Source of the DNA: Streptomyces changanensis
GTDB lineage: Bacteria; Actinomycetota; Actinomycetes; Streptomycetales; Streptomycetaceae
DNA length: 64,000 bases
Direction: 5' to 3'
Assembly (NCBI RefSeq): GCF_024600715.1
Contig: NZ_CP102332.1
Coordinates: forward strand, 3,100,001-3,164,000
The notes under the pieces are model-generated. The model was not told the origin of the DNA. It searched no databases and saw only the letters and a list, made by a program, of their open reading frames with translations. A program made the position numbers and the translations under genes. Of the stretch, positions 23,665 through 33,607 are shown one piece after another (position 1 is the first letter of the stretch; every line of letters begins with the position of its first letter).

Positions 23665-24690
23665 TCAGGCTTCCATGATGGGCCACGCCGGAGGCCCGCC
23701 CGCAGGCGCCGCCGGTTCCCCGGGCCCCACCGCCGCAGGCCCCACCGCATCCCCGGGCCCCGCCACCGCGGACCCCGCCGGTTCCCCGGACCCCGCCGGT
23801 TCCCCGGGCCCCACCGCCGCCGCGGACCCCGCCGACACCCCACGACCCGCCGCCGCCGATGACGTCAGCCACCGGCCGATCCGGTCCAGCAGCGCGTCGC
23901 CGGCCGCGTTCTCGGCGTGCCCCATGCCCGGCTCCAGCCACAGCTCGGCCGCGCCGCCCGCCGCAGCGGCCAGCGCGAGCGGGTGGTCGACGGGGAAGTA
24001 CGGGTCCCGGTCCCCGTGCACGACCAGCAGCGGCGTCGGCGCGATCAGTGGCACCGCCCCGACGGGCGGGAGCGGCACCGGGTCCCAGTCGCGGTCGTGG
24101 ATGCGGGTGCGCAACCCGTACCGGCCGACCAGCCGCCCGGCGGGGTGAGTGATCAGCCAGTGCACCCGCCGCATGGGGGCGGTCCCCCGGTAGTACCAGC
24201 GCGCGGGAGCGCTGACGGCGGCGACGGCGTCGGTGCGCGCCTCCGTGCGCCCCCCGTGCTCCGATCCGTACAGGGCGGCGTGCCGGAGCACCACGGAGCC
24301 GCCCAGCGAGAAGCCGACCGTCGCCACGCGCGCGTACCCGGCCCCCCGCGCCCACTCCACGGCCGCCGCCACGTCGAGCACCTCGCGGTCGCCGACCGTG
24401 GAGCGCCCGCCGGAGCGGCCGTGGCCGCGGAAGGAGAAGGTCACGACCCCCGCGTGCCGGGCCAGCGCGATGGCGGCGCGGCGCACCGCGGGCCGGTCCA
24501 CGGAGCCGGTGAAACCGTGCGCGACGACCACCGCGGTGTCCGTCCGCCCGGCCGCGCAGGGGTCGTGCCGGGCCTCCAGGCGGACTCCGTCAGGAGTCCG
24601 CAAAGACATACGCAAGGTTTCACCCAGAGGGCGGCGAGTGAGCGAGGAGACATCCACACTGTGGAACGCGCCCTCTGTCCCGGAGCTCAT
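23665..24690 (-). CDS. Alpha/beta hydrolase with repetitive C-terminal tail
   Basis: A 341-residue hydrolase. The oxyanion region VVAHGFTGS, nucleophile elbow GFSLGGS, acid in VVHGDRDPYFP and His in GMGHAEN form a complete catalytic set. The last ~55 residues are a Gly/Pro/Ala/Glu repeat (GPGEPAGS copies). The ATG at 24690 is chosen; the frame continues to 24846 without similarity. CAGAAT seven bases upstream suggests leaderless transcription. Substrate is unknown. It is divergent from glnR and 16 bp upstream of the MoaD-like gene. Confidence 0.85.
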   Translation of the reverse strand: MSSGTEGAFHSVDVSSLTRRPLGETLRMSLRTPDGVRLEARHDPCAAGRTDTAVVVAHGFTGSVDRPAVRRAAIALARHAGVVTFSFRGHGRSGGRSTVGDREVLDVAAAVEWARGAGYARVATVGFSLGGSVVLRHAALYGSEHGGRTEARTDAVAAVSAPARWYYRGTAPMRRVHWLITHPAGRLVGRYGLRTRIHDRDWDPVPLPPVGAVPLIAPTPLLVVHGDRDPYFPVDHPLALAAAAGGAAELWLEPGMGHAENAAGDALLDRIGRWLTSSAAAGRGVSAGSAAAVGPGEPAGSGEPAGSAVAGPGDAVGPAAVGPGEPAAPAGGPPAWPIMEA

Positions 24691-24712
24691 GTGGGCTATT
24701 CTGGCTGGCAGA

Positions 24713-24751
24713 GGATCCGGGCGAAGCAGCCCCCGGATCCTTTTGTGTTTT
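24713..24751 (+). terminator. Terminator-like hairpin with T-tract in the glnR upstream region
   Basis: GGATCCGGG (24713-24721) and CCCGGATCC (24732-24740) form a perfect 9-bp stem, followed by TTTTGTGTTTT on the plus strand. It is the most classical intrinsic terminator in the window. It lies between divergent genes where no plus-strand gene ends. It could attenuate a glnR leader transcript or end a short RNA. Confidence 0.7.
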
Positions 24752-24868
24752 CCCGCCGGTGTTACGGGTGGGTGAACAAAGGCTCTCAGGGGCGCGGGAG
24801 CCGGCGTACGAAGCCGTACGAAGCAGTGCCGCAAACGTCCTCGCACGGACCGAGGAGGAACCGACGTT

Positions 24869-24979
24869 ATGGGCGAGCTGATCGTGCACGACCGGACGAC
24901 GACGAGCAGGACGACGACCCGGCCATGGGGATCCCCCCTGCTGGAGCGCAGCCGAGAGCTTGAAGGTGGGACGCGATGA
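24869..24979 (+). CDS. 36-residue ORF translationally coupled to glnR
   Basis: The ATG at 24869 follows GAGGAGGAA, the strongest ribosome site in this region. The frame begins [20 protein letters not shown] and ends at a TGA overlapping the glnR ATG (ATGA at 24976-24979). The peptide is Thr/Arg-rich with no family resemblance. The layout suggests glnR translation depends on ribosomes terminating this ORF. It may be purely regulatory. Confidence 0.6.
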   Translation: MGELIVHDRTTTSRTTTRPWGSPLLERSRELEGGTR

Positions 24980-25782
24980 GTTCACTGCTGCTCCTGACGA
25001 ACGCCCTGCAGCCGTCGACCGAGGTGCTTCCGGCACTCGGGCTGCTGCTGCACAACGTGCGGGTGGCGCCCGCCGAGGGTCCCGCCCTCGTCGACACCCC
25101 CGGAGCCGACGTCATCCTCGTCGACGGCCGCCGCGACCTGCCGCAGGTGCGGTCGCTGTGCCAGCTCCTGCGCTCCACCGGCCCCGGCTGCCCGCTGCTG
25201 CTGGTGGTCACCGAGGGCGGCCTGGCCGCCGTCACCGCCGACTGGGGCGTCGACGACGTCCTGCTCGACACCGCGGGGCCCGCGGAGGTCGAGGCACGGC
25301 TGCGGCTGGCGACGGGCCGCCAGCAGATCACGGCGGACGACTCCCCCATGGAGATCCGCAACGGCGACCTGTCGGTCGACGAGGCGACGTACAGCGCGAA
25401 GCTGAAGGGCCGGGTCCTGGACCTGACCTTCAAGGAGTTCGAGCTGCTCAAGTACCTCGCGCAGCACCCGGGCCGGGTCTTCACCCGCGCCCAGCTCCTC
25501 CAGGAGGTCTGGGGGTACGACTACTTCGGCGGTACGCGGACGGTCGACGTCCACGTCCGGCGGCTGCGCGCCAAGCTGGGCCCCGAGCACGAGTCCCTGA
25601 TCGGCACCGTCCGCAACGTCGGCTACCGCTTCGTCGCGCCCGAGAAGGTGGAGCGCGCGGCGGAGGAGGCGAGGGCCGCCACGCGCGCCGGTGACGACGC
25701 CGAACGGGCGGCGCCGGAGGTCATCCGGATGGCGGACACGGAGCCGGCGGCGGAAGCAGCCGTCCGACCTGCCCGGAGGTAG
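24976..25782 (+). CDS. glnR: GlnR, orphan OmpR-type global nitrogen regulator
   Basis: A 268-residue atypical response regulator. The N-terminal receiver (about 1-115) begins [19 protein letters not shown] and keeps a central Asp in [12 protein letters not shown], but lacks the full acidic pocket, as known for GlnR. The winged-helix DNA-binding domain (about 130-225) contains [20 protein letters not shown] and the wing VRNVGYRF. The protein corresponds to S. coelicolor GlnR (SCO4159), which activates glnA, glnII, amtB and other nitrogen genes. No kinase is adjacent. It overlaps a 36-residue upstream ORF. Confidence 0.95.
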   Translation: MSSLLLLTNALQPSTEVLPALGLLLHNVRVAPAEGPALVDTPGADVILVDGRRDLPQVRSLCQLLRSTGPGCPLLLVVTEGGLAAVTADWGVDDVLLDTAGPAEVEARLRLATGRQQITADDSPMEIRNGDLSVDEATYSAKLKGRVLDLTFKEFELLKYLAQHPGRVFTRAQLLQEVWGYDYFGGTRTVDVHVRRLRAKLGPEHESLIGTVRNVGYRFVAPEKVERAAEEARAATRAGDDAERAAPEVIRMADTEPAAEAAVRPARR

Positions 25783-25793
25783 GTCACCCCGCG

Positions 25794-25799
25794 TAGACT
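25794..25799 (+). promoter_or_regulatory. -10 element of a probable leaderless LacI-family transcript
   Basis: TAGACT, seven bases, then the GTG at 25807; no Shine-Dalgarno between. The element lies 12 bp past the glnR stop, indicating a separate promoter for the regulator. Confidence 0.5.
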
Positions 25800-25806
25800 G
25801 CCGCGC

Positions 25807-26835
25807 GTGGCCAAGGTGACGCGGGACGACGTGGCGCGACTGGCGGGTACTTCCACCGCGGTCGTGAGCTACGTCATCAACAACGGACCCCGGCCGGTCG
25901 CCCCGGCCACGCGCGAGCGTGTCCTCGCCGCCATCAAGGAGCTGGGCTACCGGCCCGACCGCGTCGCGCAGGCCATGGCCTCGCGGCGCACGGATCTCAT
26001 AGGCATGATCGTCCCCGACGCCCGGCAGCCGTTCTTCGCGGAGATGGCGCACGCGGTCGAGCGGGCCGCCGCGGACCGCGGGAAGATGGTCCTCGTCGGC
26101 AACTCCGACTACCGAGACGAGCGGGAGATCCACTACCTGCGCGCCTTCCTCGGCATGCGGGTGGCGGGGCTCATCCTCGTCAGCCAGGGCATGAGCGAGC
26201 GGGCCGCCCAGGAGATCGAGGCGTGGGACGCGCGCGTGGTGCTGCTGCACGAGCGGCCCGAGGCCCTCGACGACGTCGCGGTGGTCACGGACGACATCGG
26301 CGGCGCGCAGCTCGCCACCCGCCACCTGCTGGAGCACGGCCACGCGTACGTCGCCTGCCTCGGCGGCGTCGAGTCGACGCCCGCCGTCGGCGACCCGGTG
26401 GCCGACCACGAGGAGGGCTGGCGCCGCGCCATGCTGGAGGCGGGCCGCTCGGTCGAGGGCCGCCTCTTCCAGGCCCCGTACAACCGCTACGACGCCTACC
26501 AGGTCGCCCTGAAGATCCTGTCGGGTCCCGACCGGCCCCCGGCGATCTTCTGCTCCACGGACGACCAGGCGATCGGCGTCCTGCGCGCCGCGCGCGAGCT
26601 GCGGCTCGACGTACCGCGCGACCTGGCGGTGGCGGGCTTCGACGACGTCAAGGAAGCCGCCCTGACCGACCCGCCCCTGACCACGATCTCGTCCGACCGG
26701 CCGGCCATGGCCCGCGCCGCGGTGGACTTGGTCCTGGACGACGGGCTGAGGGTCGCCGGGTCGCGGCGCGAGCGCGTGAAGCAGTTCCCCTCCGCACTGG
26801 TGGTCCGCCGCAGCTGCGGCTGCGACGACGCCTGA
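25807..26835 (+). CDS. LacI-family transcriptional regulator
   Basis: A 342-residue repressor-type protein. The helix-turn-helix (residues 4-50; [20 protein letters not shown], with hinge [11 protein letters not shown]) is followed by a periplasmic-binding-protein-like ligand domain, ending with a Cys-containing tail CGCDDA. The ligand is probably a sugar, but no sugar-uptake or catabolic genes are adjacent, so the target is unclear. The start is GTG with a -10 element seven bases upstream. Confidence 0.92.
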   Translation: MAKVTRDDVARLAGTSTAVVSYVINNGPRPVAPATRERVLAAIKELGYRPDRVAQAMASRRTDLIGMIVPDARQPFFAEMAHAVERAAADRGKMVLVGNSDYRDEREIHYLRAFLGMRVAGLILVSQGMSERAAQEIEAWDARVVLLHERPEALDDVAVVTDDIGGAQLATRHLLEHGHAYVACLGGVESTPAVGDPVADHEEGWRRAMLEAGRSVEGRLFQAPYNRYDAYQVALKILSGPDRPPAIFCSTDDQAIGVLRAARELRLDVPRDLAVAGFDDVKEAALTDPPLTTISSDRPAMARAAVDLVLDDGLRVAGSRRERVKQFPSALVVRRSCGCDDA

Positions 26836-27254
26836 CCGTCCGCCCCCGGCAGCACCGGCGACGGCGCCCGCCGCGGACGCGGACGCATCAGCCGTACGTC
26901 CCCGGCCCACCCGGCCACGGCCCCGGCCGGCCAGGGGCACGGACACGGCCGGCCAGGGACCCGGACACGGACACGGGCCGAGCGCCCGCCCGCGGCCCGC
27001 CCACCAGCCACGGCCCACCCGGCCACGCCGGCCCGGCCACCCGTCACGGCCCTGCCGTCCGGCCGCGGCGCGACGCTCGGGCGCCGGCGCGGCACCACCC
27101 CGGCCGCCGGCCGACGCCCGCTCGCCGACGCTCCGACCGACGCCCCCGGCAGGCGCCGCCCCGGCGCCCGTCGTCGAGGGCCGTCCACGACTTCTTCCGG
27201 GACTCTCACGGCGCCCTCAGGAAGCTCTCATCCGCCGGCGCCACAGTCGTATCC
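26836..27254. other. Intergenic low-complexity DNA upstream of the HtrA-like gene
   Basis: No supported gene. Positions about 26910-27010 consist of imperfect repeats around ggccggccagg and cggacacgg, able to form hairpins and perhaps ending the LacI transcript. Positions 27203-27230 carry three phased direct repeats just upstream of the protease gene. Confidence 0.6.
27203..27230 (+). promoter_or_regulatory. Three 11-bp-phased direct repeats, candidate response-regulator site
   Basis: CTCTCA (27203-27208), CCCTCA (27214-27219) and CTCTCA (27225-27230) recur every 11 bp, with five-base spacers. One-helical-turn direct repeats are the usual target of OmpR/PhoB-type winged-helix regulators. 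Such a regulator is encoded 1.2 kb downstream in the same gene group. Confidence 0.55.
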
Positions 27255-28391
27255 ATGACGGACCACGACCGCCGCAGTGACGGCCACCTCCAGGGCGACG
27301 ACGGACCGCAGCAGTACGCCGGGTTCCACGACCGGGTCCCCCCGCCGCCCCCGCAGCCCCCGCCCGAGCCGGCCCGGCCGGTCATGGCCGGGCCCGGGGT
27401 CACCGTGTGGCCGGGCGGTGGACAGCCGCCCGCCGACGGCACCACCCCGCCGCCCGCACCCCCCGGACCCCCCGCGCCCGGCCCCGCGCCGCGCCGCCGG
27501 CGCGCGCGGCGGCCGGTGGGGCTGATCGCCGCCGTGGCGATCGTGGCGGCCGCCGTCGGCGGCGGGGCGGGGGCGCTCGCCCAGGACCTCGTGGGCGGCG
27601 ACGCGACCGGCGGTGGCTCCACCGCCGTGGCCGGCACGGCCGTCTCGCAGTCGGACGCCGGCACCGTCGCGGGGGTCGCGCGGGCCGTCTCCCCCAGCAT
27701 CGTGGAGATCCGGGCGGCAGGGACGGCCGGCTCGTCCACCGGCTCCGGCGTGATCATCACGGCCGACGGGGAGGTCGTCACCAACAACCACGTCGTCTCC
27801 GGCGCCTCCGAGGTCACCGTCCGGCTCAGCGACGGCCGCACCCACACCGCCGACGTCGTCGGCACCGATCCCGACAAGGACCTCGCGCTGCTGAAGCTGC
27901 GCGGCGCCAAGGGCCTCAAGCCCGCCGTCCTCGGCGACTCCGGCTCGGTCCGGGTCGGCGAGCAGGTCGTCGCCATCGGCTCCCCCGAGGGCCTCACCGG
28001 CACCGTCACCAGTGGCATCGTCTCCGCCCTCGACCGCGACGTGACCGTCGCCAAGGACGACGACAGCGCCGGCGGCGGGCAGGGCGGGCAGTGGTACGAC
28101 TCCGGCCAGGGGTGGCCGTTCGAGTTCGGCGGGCAGCGGTTCAACGGCGACACCGGCGCGTCGAAGACCACGTACAAGGCGATCCAGACCGACGCCTCCC
28201 TCAACCCCGGCAACTCCGGCGGCGCGCTGATCAACATGCGCGGCGAGGTCATCGGCATCAACTCCGCCATGTACGCGCCCAGCGCCACCGGCGGCGCGGG
28301 CATGGGTGCCGCGGGCAGCGTCGGCCTCGGGTTCGCGATCCCCGTCGACACCGTCAAGGCCGACCTGGACGCCCTCCGCGGGGGCGGCTGA
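27255..28391 (+). CDS. HtrA-like membrane-anchored trypsin-type serine protease
   Basis: A 378-residue protease. Residues about 1-85 are a Pro/Gly-rich cytoplasmic region, about 88-108 a transmembrane anchor ([20 protein letters not shown]), and about 140-375 an extracytoplasmic trypsin-like domain. The triad is His in TNNHVVSG, Asp in [10 protein letters not shown] and Ser in NPGNSGG. No PDZ domain follows, unlike full HtrA/DegP. No ribosome site is obvious before the ATG. A response regulator and histidine kinase gene follow directly, suggesting an envelope-stress circuit in which this protease is a target or feedback component. Confidence 0.92.
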   Translation: MTDHDRRSDGHLQGDDGPQQYAGFHDRVPPPPPQPPPEPARPVMAGPGVTVWPGGGQPPADGTTPPPAPPGPPAPGPAPRRRRARRPVGLIAAVAIVAAAVGGGAGALAQDLVGGDATGGGSTAVAGTAVSQSDAGTVAGVARAVSPSIVEIRAAGTAGSSTGSGVIITADGEVVTNNHVVSGASEVTVRLSDGRTHTADVVGTDPDKDLALLKLRGAKGLKPAVLGDSGSVRVGEQVVAIGSPEGLTGTVTSGIVSALDRDVTVAKDDDSAGGGQGGQWYDSGQGWPFEFGGQRFNGDTGASKTTYKAIQTDASLNPGNSGGALINMRGEVIGINSAMYAPSATGGAGMGAAGSVGLGFAIPVDTVKADLDALRGGG

Positions 28392-28411
28392 CCCCGTGCG
28401 ACGCTGAGCCC

Positions 28412-29137
28412 ATGAACACCACCGCCGAGCCCGACCGCATCCTCGTCGTCGACGACGAGCCCGCCGTCCGCGAAGCGCTGCGCCGCAGCCTCGCCTTCGA
28501 GGGGTACGGCACGGAGGTCGCCGTCGACGGCGTCGACGCCCTGGAGCGGATCGGGGCGTACGCGCCGGACCTCGTCGTCCTCGACGTGCAGATGCCTCGC
28601 ATGGACGGGCTGACCGCCGCCCGCCGCATCCGGGCGTCCGGTGCGACCGTGCCGATCCTGATGCTCACCGCGCGGGACGCCGTCGGCGACCGCGTCACCG
28701 GGCTCGACGCGGGCGCCGACGACTACCTGGTCAAGCCGTTCGAGCTGGACGAGCTGTTCGCCCGCATCCGCGCCCTGCTGCGCCGCTCCTCGTACGTGAC
28801 CGGCGGCGGCGCGGGCGGGGAGCACAGGGACGTGCTGTCCTTCGGCGACCTGCGGATGGACCTCACCACCCGGGAGGTGGCCCGCGGGCCGCGCCCGGTG
28901 GAGCTGACCCGGACGGAGTTCACGCTGCTGGAGATGTTCCTCGCCCATCCGCGCCAGGTCCTCACCCGCGAGCAGATCCTCAAGTCCGTCTGGGGCTTCG
29001 ACTTCGAGCCGACGTCCAACTCCCTGGACGTGTACGTCATGTACCTGCGGCGCAAGACCGAGGCCGGCGGCGAGCCCCGGCTCGTCCACACCGTGCGCGG
29101 GGTGGGGTACGTGCTGCGCGAGGGGGGCCAGGAGTGA
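28412..29137 (+). CDS. OmpR-family response regulator
   Basis: A 241-residue regulator. The receiver (about 10-122) has acidic residues in [10 protein letters not shown], phosphoacceptor Asp in [14 protein letters not shown], Thr in LMLTARDA and Lys in YLVKPFE, so it is a complete phosphorelay domain. The winged helix spans about 145-238 ([20 protein letters not shown], wing VRGVGYVLR). It begins 20 bp after the protease gene and shares a 4-bp GTGA overlap with the kinase gene downstream. Confidence 0.95.
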   Translation: MNTTAEPDRILVVDDEPAVREALRRSLAFEGYGTEVAVDGVDALERIGAYAPDLVVLDVQMPRMDGLTAARRIRASGATVPILMLTARDAVGDRVTGLDAGADDYLVKPFELDELFARIRALLRRSSYVTGGGAGGEHRDVLSFGDLRMDLTTREVARGPRPVELTRTEFTLLEMFLAHPRQVLTREQILKSVWGFDFEPTSNSLDVYVMYLRRKTEAGGEPRLVHTVRGVGYVLREGGQE

Positions 29138-30588
29138 CGAGCGGTCCCGTGCGGCGCTTCCGGGCGCTGCCGCTCCGCTCGCGGCTGGCCCTGCTGACCG
29201 CGCTGGCGGTCGCCGTGGCCGTGGCGGCGGTGTCGGTGGCGGCGTGGCTGCTGACGCGGGGGCAGCTCCTGCAGGAGCTGGACCGGTCCCTGGAGAACAC
29301 CCGGGCGCCGAAGGAGCAGCTGGCCGAGGCGCTCGTCGCCTGCCGGGTCGGGGTGTCGGCCGAGCCGTCCGCGCAGGACCGGCCCGGGTTCGCGTACACC
29401 CAGCTGGTGGGGGCGGACGGGGAGCGGTGCGTGGCGCGATACTCGCTGCCCGTCGCGGTGGGGGCGGAGGACCTCGCCGTCGCGCGGGGCGACGCGCCGG
29501 AGGCGCTGCACACCTCGCGCACGGACGGCGGACAGAACGTGCGGGTGCACACGGTGCGGGAGGTCGTGACCGTGCCGGGGTCCGGGCAGCGCGTCACGGT
29601 CGCCGTCTCCCTGGCCCGTCCGCTGACGGAGGTCGACGCGGCGCTCGGGCGCCTGGCGCTGCTGCTCACCGCGCTCGCCGGGATCGGTGTCGTGGGCGCG
29701 GGGGCGGCGGGGCTGTGGGTGGCGCGGGCCGGGCTGAGGCCGGTGGACCGGCTGACGGACGCGGTCGAGCACGTGGCGCGGACCGAGGACCTGACGGTGC
29801 GGATCCCGGTCGAGGGCGAGGACGAGATCGCCCGGCTGTCGCGGTCGTTCAACGCCATGACGGCCGCGCTCGCCTCCTCCCGCGACCGGCAGGCGCAGCT
29901 GATCGCGGACGCCGGGCACGAGCTGCGCACGCCGCTGACGTCACTGCGGACCAACGTCGAGCTGCTGGCGCGGAGCGAGGAGACGGGCCGGGCGATCCCG
30001 GCGGACGACCGGCGGGCGCTGATGGCGTCGGTGAAGGCGCAGATGACGGAGTTGGCGGCGCTCATCGGGGACCTGCAGGAGCTGGCCCGGCCGGACGCGG
30101 TGGCGGCGGGCCGCCTGGAGGTGGTCGCCCTGCACGAGGTGCTGGGGACGGCGCTGGAGCGGGCGCGGCTGCGCGGCCCGGAGCTGGTGTTCAGCCCGGA
30201 CGTACGCCCCTGGTACGTGCGGGCGGAGCCGGCCGCGCTGGAGCGGGCGCTGGTCAACGTGCTGGACAACGCGGTGAAGTTCTCCCCGCCGGGCGGTGAG
30301 GTGGAGGTGCGGCTCGTGGACGGGGTGCTGGCGGTGCGCGACCACGGGCCGGGCATCCCCGCGGGGGAGCTGCCGCACGTCTTCGAGCGGTTCTGGCGCT
30401 CCCCGTCGGCCCGCTCCCTGCCCGGCTCGGGGCTGGGTCTGTCGATCGTGGCCCGCACGGTCCGGCAGGCGGGCGGCGAGGTCGCCCTGACCCGCGCGGA
30501 GGGCGGCGGTACGCGTGCGGAGATCCGTCTGCCGGGCGCGCCGACGCCACCGCCGGCCGGCACGGGGTCAGTTGTGCCGCAGCAGTGA
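29134..30588 (+). CDS. Sensor histidine kinase
   Basis: A 484-residue membrane kinase. TM1 lies near residues 15-40 and TM2 near 168-192, enclosing a ~130-residue extracytoplasmic sensor with two or three Cys residues. HAMP (about 193-245) is followed by HisKA with H-box [12 protein letters not shown] and the ATPase domain, with N-box [11 protein letters not shown]1 DHGPGIP and G2 GSGLGLSI. The GTG start overlaps the regulator stop. Its 3' end overlaps the convergent phosphodiesterase gene by 21 bp. Confidence 0.94.
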   Translation: MTSGPVRRFRALPLRSRLALLTALAVAVAVAAVSVAAWLLTRGQLLQELDRSLENTRAPKEQLAEALVACRVGVSAEPSAQDRPGFAYTQLVGADGERCVARYSLPVAVGAEDLAVARGDAPEALHTSRTDGGQNVRVHTVREVVTVPGSGQRVTVAVSLARPLTEVDAALGRLALLLTALAGIGVVGAGAAGLWVARAGLRPVDRLTDAVEHVARTEDLTVRIPVEGEDEIARLSRSFNAMTAALASSRDRQAQLIADAGHELRTPLTSLRTNVELLARSEETGRAIPADDRRALMASVKAQMTELAALIGDLQELARPDAVAAGRLEVVALHEVLGTALERARLRGPELVFSPDVRPWYVRAEPAALERALVNVLDNAVKFSPPGGEVEVRLVDGVLAVRDHGPGIPAGELPHVFERFWRSPSARSLPGSGLGLSIVARTVRQAGGEVALTRAEGGGTRAEIRLPGAPTPPPAGTGSVVPQQ

Positions 30589-31503
30589 CTCGACGAGGCC
30601 GCCGCGGGTGTGGGGGAAGTCCATCGGGACGATGCCGAGCCCGCGCCAGCCGGCCCCGGCGCCGTCCAGGAGCGTGTGGACGCGCGGGTTCAGCCGGTCG
30701 GCGTTCCAGCGGGGCGGGAGCAGCGCGGCGGTGGAGACGTGGTTGACGTGAAGCCTGCCGGGCTGCTGGGCGGCCTTGCGGAAGTGCGCCTCGATCTTCG
30801 GGTACTTGGCGGTGGGCTCCGCCATGTAGTCGTCCTGGATGTCGAAGAGGGCGCCGTCGCCCCAGCGGACGCCGGGCAGGCCGCCGTTGTCGGCGAGGAG
30901 GACGACCCGGCCGCGGGCCTCGCCGAGCGGCGGGAGGCCGTCGCCGATGCGGAAGAGCGGGCGCCAGCCCTTCGCGTCGAGGTAGCGGTCGAAGACCTGG
31001 CGGAAGACGGCGTCGCCCTCCTCGGAGTACTCCTGCTTGACGCGCATGAGGACGGTCTCGGAGGGGTGGGCGGCGAGGAAGTCGCGGCAGGCGGCGAGGA
31101 CGTCGCCGAACATGAGGTTCTGGTAGTACGCGCCGTGATGGAGGGCGAAGGAGTCGCCGGTGACGCGGCAGCGGACGTCGAGGTACCGGATGCCGCCGTC
31201 CAGTTGCCGGGCCACGGTGGTGTTCTGGCAGGCCACCCAGGGCCCGCCGGTGGACGCGGCGGAGTTGTGGGTGCCGGGGATGGTGAGGGCGCGCAGCGGC
31301 GTGGCGTCGGCGTGGGCGCCCATCCAGTCCTGGAGGCCGAACGCCGCGCGGGTCCGGGGCCGGGGCCGGGGCCGGCTCGTGGTGCCGGTCGGGGTGCGGG
31401 CGGGGGCGCCGGTGCGGGCGTGGGCGGCCGGCGGGGCGCCGAGGGCGAGGGCGGCGCCGGTGGCGGTGGCGGCCGTGAGGAAGCCGCGTCGGTCCAGGGA
31501 CAT
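30568..31503 (-). CDS. Tat-exported PI-PLC-type phosphodiesterase
   Basis: A 311-residue secreted protein. The N-terminus MSLDRRGFLTAATATGAAL is a Tat signal with the RRGFL twin-arginine motif. The mature part is a PI-PLC X-type TIM barrel with catalytic histidines in IPGTHNSAAS and FALHHGAYY. Bacterial members cleave phosphatidylinositol or related glycerophosphodiesters without calcium. CATACT six bases before the ATG suggests a leaderless start. The location beside a secreted 5'-nucleotidase and phosphate genes suggests phosphate scavenging, an inference. Confidence 0.88.
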   Translation of the reverse strand: MSLDRRGFLTAATATGAALALGAPPAAHARTGAPARTPTGTTSRPRPRPRTRAAFGLQDWMGAHADATPLRALTIPGTHNSAASTGGPWVACQNTTVARQLDGGIRYLDVRCRVTGDSFALHHGAYYQNLMFGDVLAACRDFLAAHPSETVLMRVKQEYSEEGDAVFRQVFDRYLDAKGWRPLFRIGDGLPPLGEARGRVVLLADNGGLPGVRWGDGALFDIQDDYMAEPTAKYPKIEAHFRKAAQQPGRLHVNHVSTAALLPPRWNADRLNPRVHTLLDGAGAGWRGLGIVPMDFPHTRGGLVESLLRHN

Positions 31504-31606
31504 GCGCGGAGTATGACGCGAACACGTCAAAGTGACCAGACGGCGGGCGCCGGCGGAAACGGAACCCGCGCACCGGATGGCGGGGCCCCGCCCCGGATGC
31601 CTCGCC

Positions 31607-33436
31607 CTACTTGACGACCGTGATCCGGTCGGCCGCGGGCGGCGCCAGCGGGGAGCCCGCCGACGAGTGCGCGGTCAGGTAGGCGATGAAGACGTCCAGG
31701 TCGGACGCGCCCACCAGCTTGTTCTTGCCCTGCGCCAGCGCCGGGAAGCCGTCGCCGCCGCCGGAGAGGAACTCGTTCATCGCGACGCGGTACGTCTTGG
31801 CCGGGTCGAGCGGCGCACCGTTCAGCCGCACGGAGGAGACGTCCACCCGGGCGGCGCCCGTCTTGGTCATGTCCAGCGTGTACGTGAAGCCGCGCGACAC
31901 CTGGAGGATCTTCGGCGACGCCTCGTTGGAGCCGCTGACCTGCTGCTGGAGCGCGGTGACGATCTGCGCGCCGGTCAGGTCGACGCTGGTCATCATGTTG
32001 GTGAACGGCTGGACGGTGTACGCCTCGCCGTACGTGACGACGCCGTCGGTGGTCTCGGCACCGGACTTCGCGTGGACGAGGTCGCTGCGGATGCCGCCGG
32101 GGTTCATGAACGCGATCTGCGCGCCGCCCTTGTCGGCCGGCGCCAGGCCCTCCAGCTGCGCGTCGGCGATCAGGTCGCCGAGCGGCTTCTCGTACGCGGT
32201 CGAGCCGCGGCCGTCGATGTCGGCGGTGATGTGGCCGACCGGGCGGTCGGCGATCGGCGCGGCGAGCCCCTTCCACCGCTCGATCAGCCGCGTCATGTCC
32301 GGCGCCGGGGCGACGTCACGGGTGACGACGTGGTTCGCGGACGCCACGGCCGTGCGGACGATGTCCTTGGTGGCGCGGTCGTAGGTGAGCGTCGTGTCCG
32401 TGTACAGCTTGCCGAAGGACGCCGCCGAGGTGACCGTGCGCGGCTTGCCCGCCGGGTCGGCGATGGTGCACGCGTACGCCTGGTGGGTGTGGCCGGTCAC
32501 CACCGCGTCGACCTGCGGGCTGAGCCGCTTCGCGATGTCGACGATCGGCCCGGAGATGCCGTCGCCGGGGCCGGGGCTGTCGCAGTCGTAGTTGTACGCG
32601 GACGAGGCCGGGGCGCCGCCCTCGTGGATCAGGGCGACGACGGACTTGACGCCCTTGGCCTCCAGGATCTTCGTGTACTTGTTGATCGTCTCGACCTCGT
32701 CGCCGAACCTCAGGCCCTTGATGCCCTCGGCGTTGACGATGTTCGGGGTGCCCTCCAGGGTCACGCCGACGAAGCCGATGCGGACGCCCGCGCGCTCCCA
32801 GACGAAGTACGGGTCGAGGATCGGCTTGCCGGTCTTCTCGTCCGTCACGTTCGCCGCGAGGTAGGGGAAGTCGGCACCCTCGTACGTCGTGCCCTCGGCG
32901 CAGCCGTCGGTGGGGTGGCAGCCGCCCTTCTGGATGCGCGCGAGCTCGGCGGCGCCCTCGTCGAACTCGTGGTTGCCCACGGAGGAGACGTCGAGCTTGA
33001 GCTTGTTGAGCGCCTCGACGGTCGGCTCGTCGTGGAAGAGGCCGGAGACCAGCGGGGAGGCGCCGATCATGTCGCCGGCGGCCGCGGTGATCGAGAAGGG
33101 GTGGCCCTTGCGGGCGGTGCGCAGGTGGGTCGCGAGGTACTCGACGCCACCGGCCTTGATCTTCTCGGTGGTGCCGTCGGCGTGGACGTGGCTGACCTCG
33201 CCGGACGAGCCGGCCGGCGGTTCGAGGTTGCCGTGCAGGTCGTTGAAGGAGAGCAGCTGCACGTCGACGGTCCGACCGGAGACCTTCTCGCCGCGCTTCC
33301 AGCCGGACGCGCCGGCGTCCTGCTCGTCGGCGGCGCCGGCCGGCAGGGCCGCCACGAGCGCGCCCGCGGTGGCGAGTCCGGCCGCGGTGGCGAGTATCCG
33401 CCGTCCCGTCCGCTTCTTGTGCCGTGTAGTCGACAT
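31607..33436 (-). CDS. Secreted 5'-nucleotidase/UshA-family phosphoesterase
   Basis: A 609-residue exported enzyme that dephosphorylates extracellular nucleotides. A signal peptide covers residues 1-~37 (basic start KKRTGRR, hydrophobic AGLATAGALVAALPAGAA). The metallophosphoesterase domain shows LLSFNDLHGN, GNHEFDEG and VVTGHTHQAY. The C-terminal 5'-nucleotidase domain shows FMNPGGIRSDL and GGGDGFPAL. The ATG at 33436 follows AAAAGGGG. I see no convincing PHO box upstream, although the phosphate neighbourhood would make one plausible. Confidence 0.94.
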   Translation of the reverse strand: MSTTRHKKRTGRRILATAAGLATAGALVAALPAGAADEQDAGASGWKRGEKVSGRTVDVQLLSFNDLHGNLEPPAGSSGEVSHVHADGTTEKIKAGGVEYLATHLRTARKGHPFSITAAAGDMIGASPLVSGLFHDEPTVEALNKLKLDVSSVGNHEFDEGAAELARIQKGGCHPTDGCAEGTTYEGADFPYLAANVTDEKTGKPILDPYFVWERAGVRIGFVGVTLEGTPNIVNAEGIKGLRFGDEVETINKYTKILEAKGVKSVVALIHEGGAPASSAYNYDCDSPGPGDGISGPIVDIAKRLSPQVDAVVTGHTHQAYACTIADPAGKPRTVTSAASFGKLYTDTTLTYDRATKDIVRTAVASANHVVTRDVAPAPDMTRLIERWKGLAAPIADRPVGHITADIDGRGSTAYEKPLGDLIADAQLEGLAPADKGGAQIAFMNPGGIRSDLVHAKSGAETTDGVVTYGEAYTVQPFTNMMTSVDLTGAQIVTALQQQVSGSNEASPKILQVSRGFTYTLDMTKTGAARVDVSSVRLNGAPLDPAKTYRVAMNEFLSGGGDGFPALAQGKNKLVGASDLDVFIAYLTAHSSAGSPLAPPAADRITVVK

Positions 33437-33607
33437 CTGTCCGTTTTTCCCCTTTTGACACCACATGACTTCACACGCCGTCAGAGAAGGGTGAGGTCAT
33501 GGCCACTGGTCTGCCGAGCGCAGCCTAAGGTCAACGCGCGTAGCGCAACAGGGGGGAACGGGTTACGACCTGATTGCCTTCACCCGTCGGGCGGCGCACC
33601 GCCGCCG

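Noticed and set aside
33437..33540. PHO box upstream of the 5'-nucleotidase
   Set aside because: CTCACCC-like fragments are present on the minus strand, but no second 11-bp unit is in phase.
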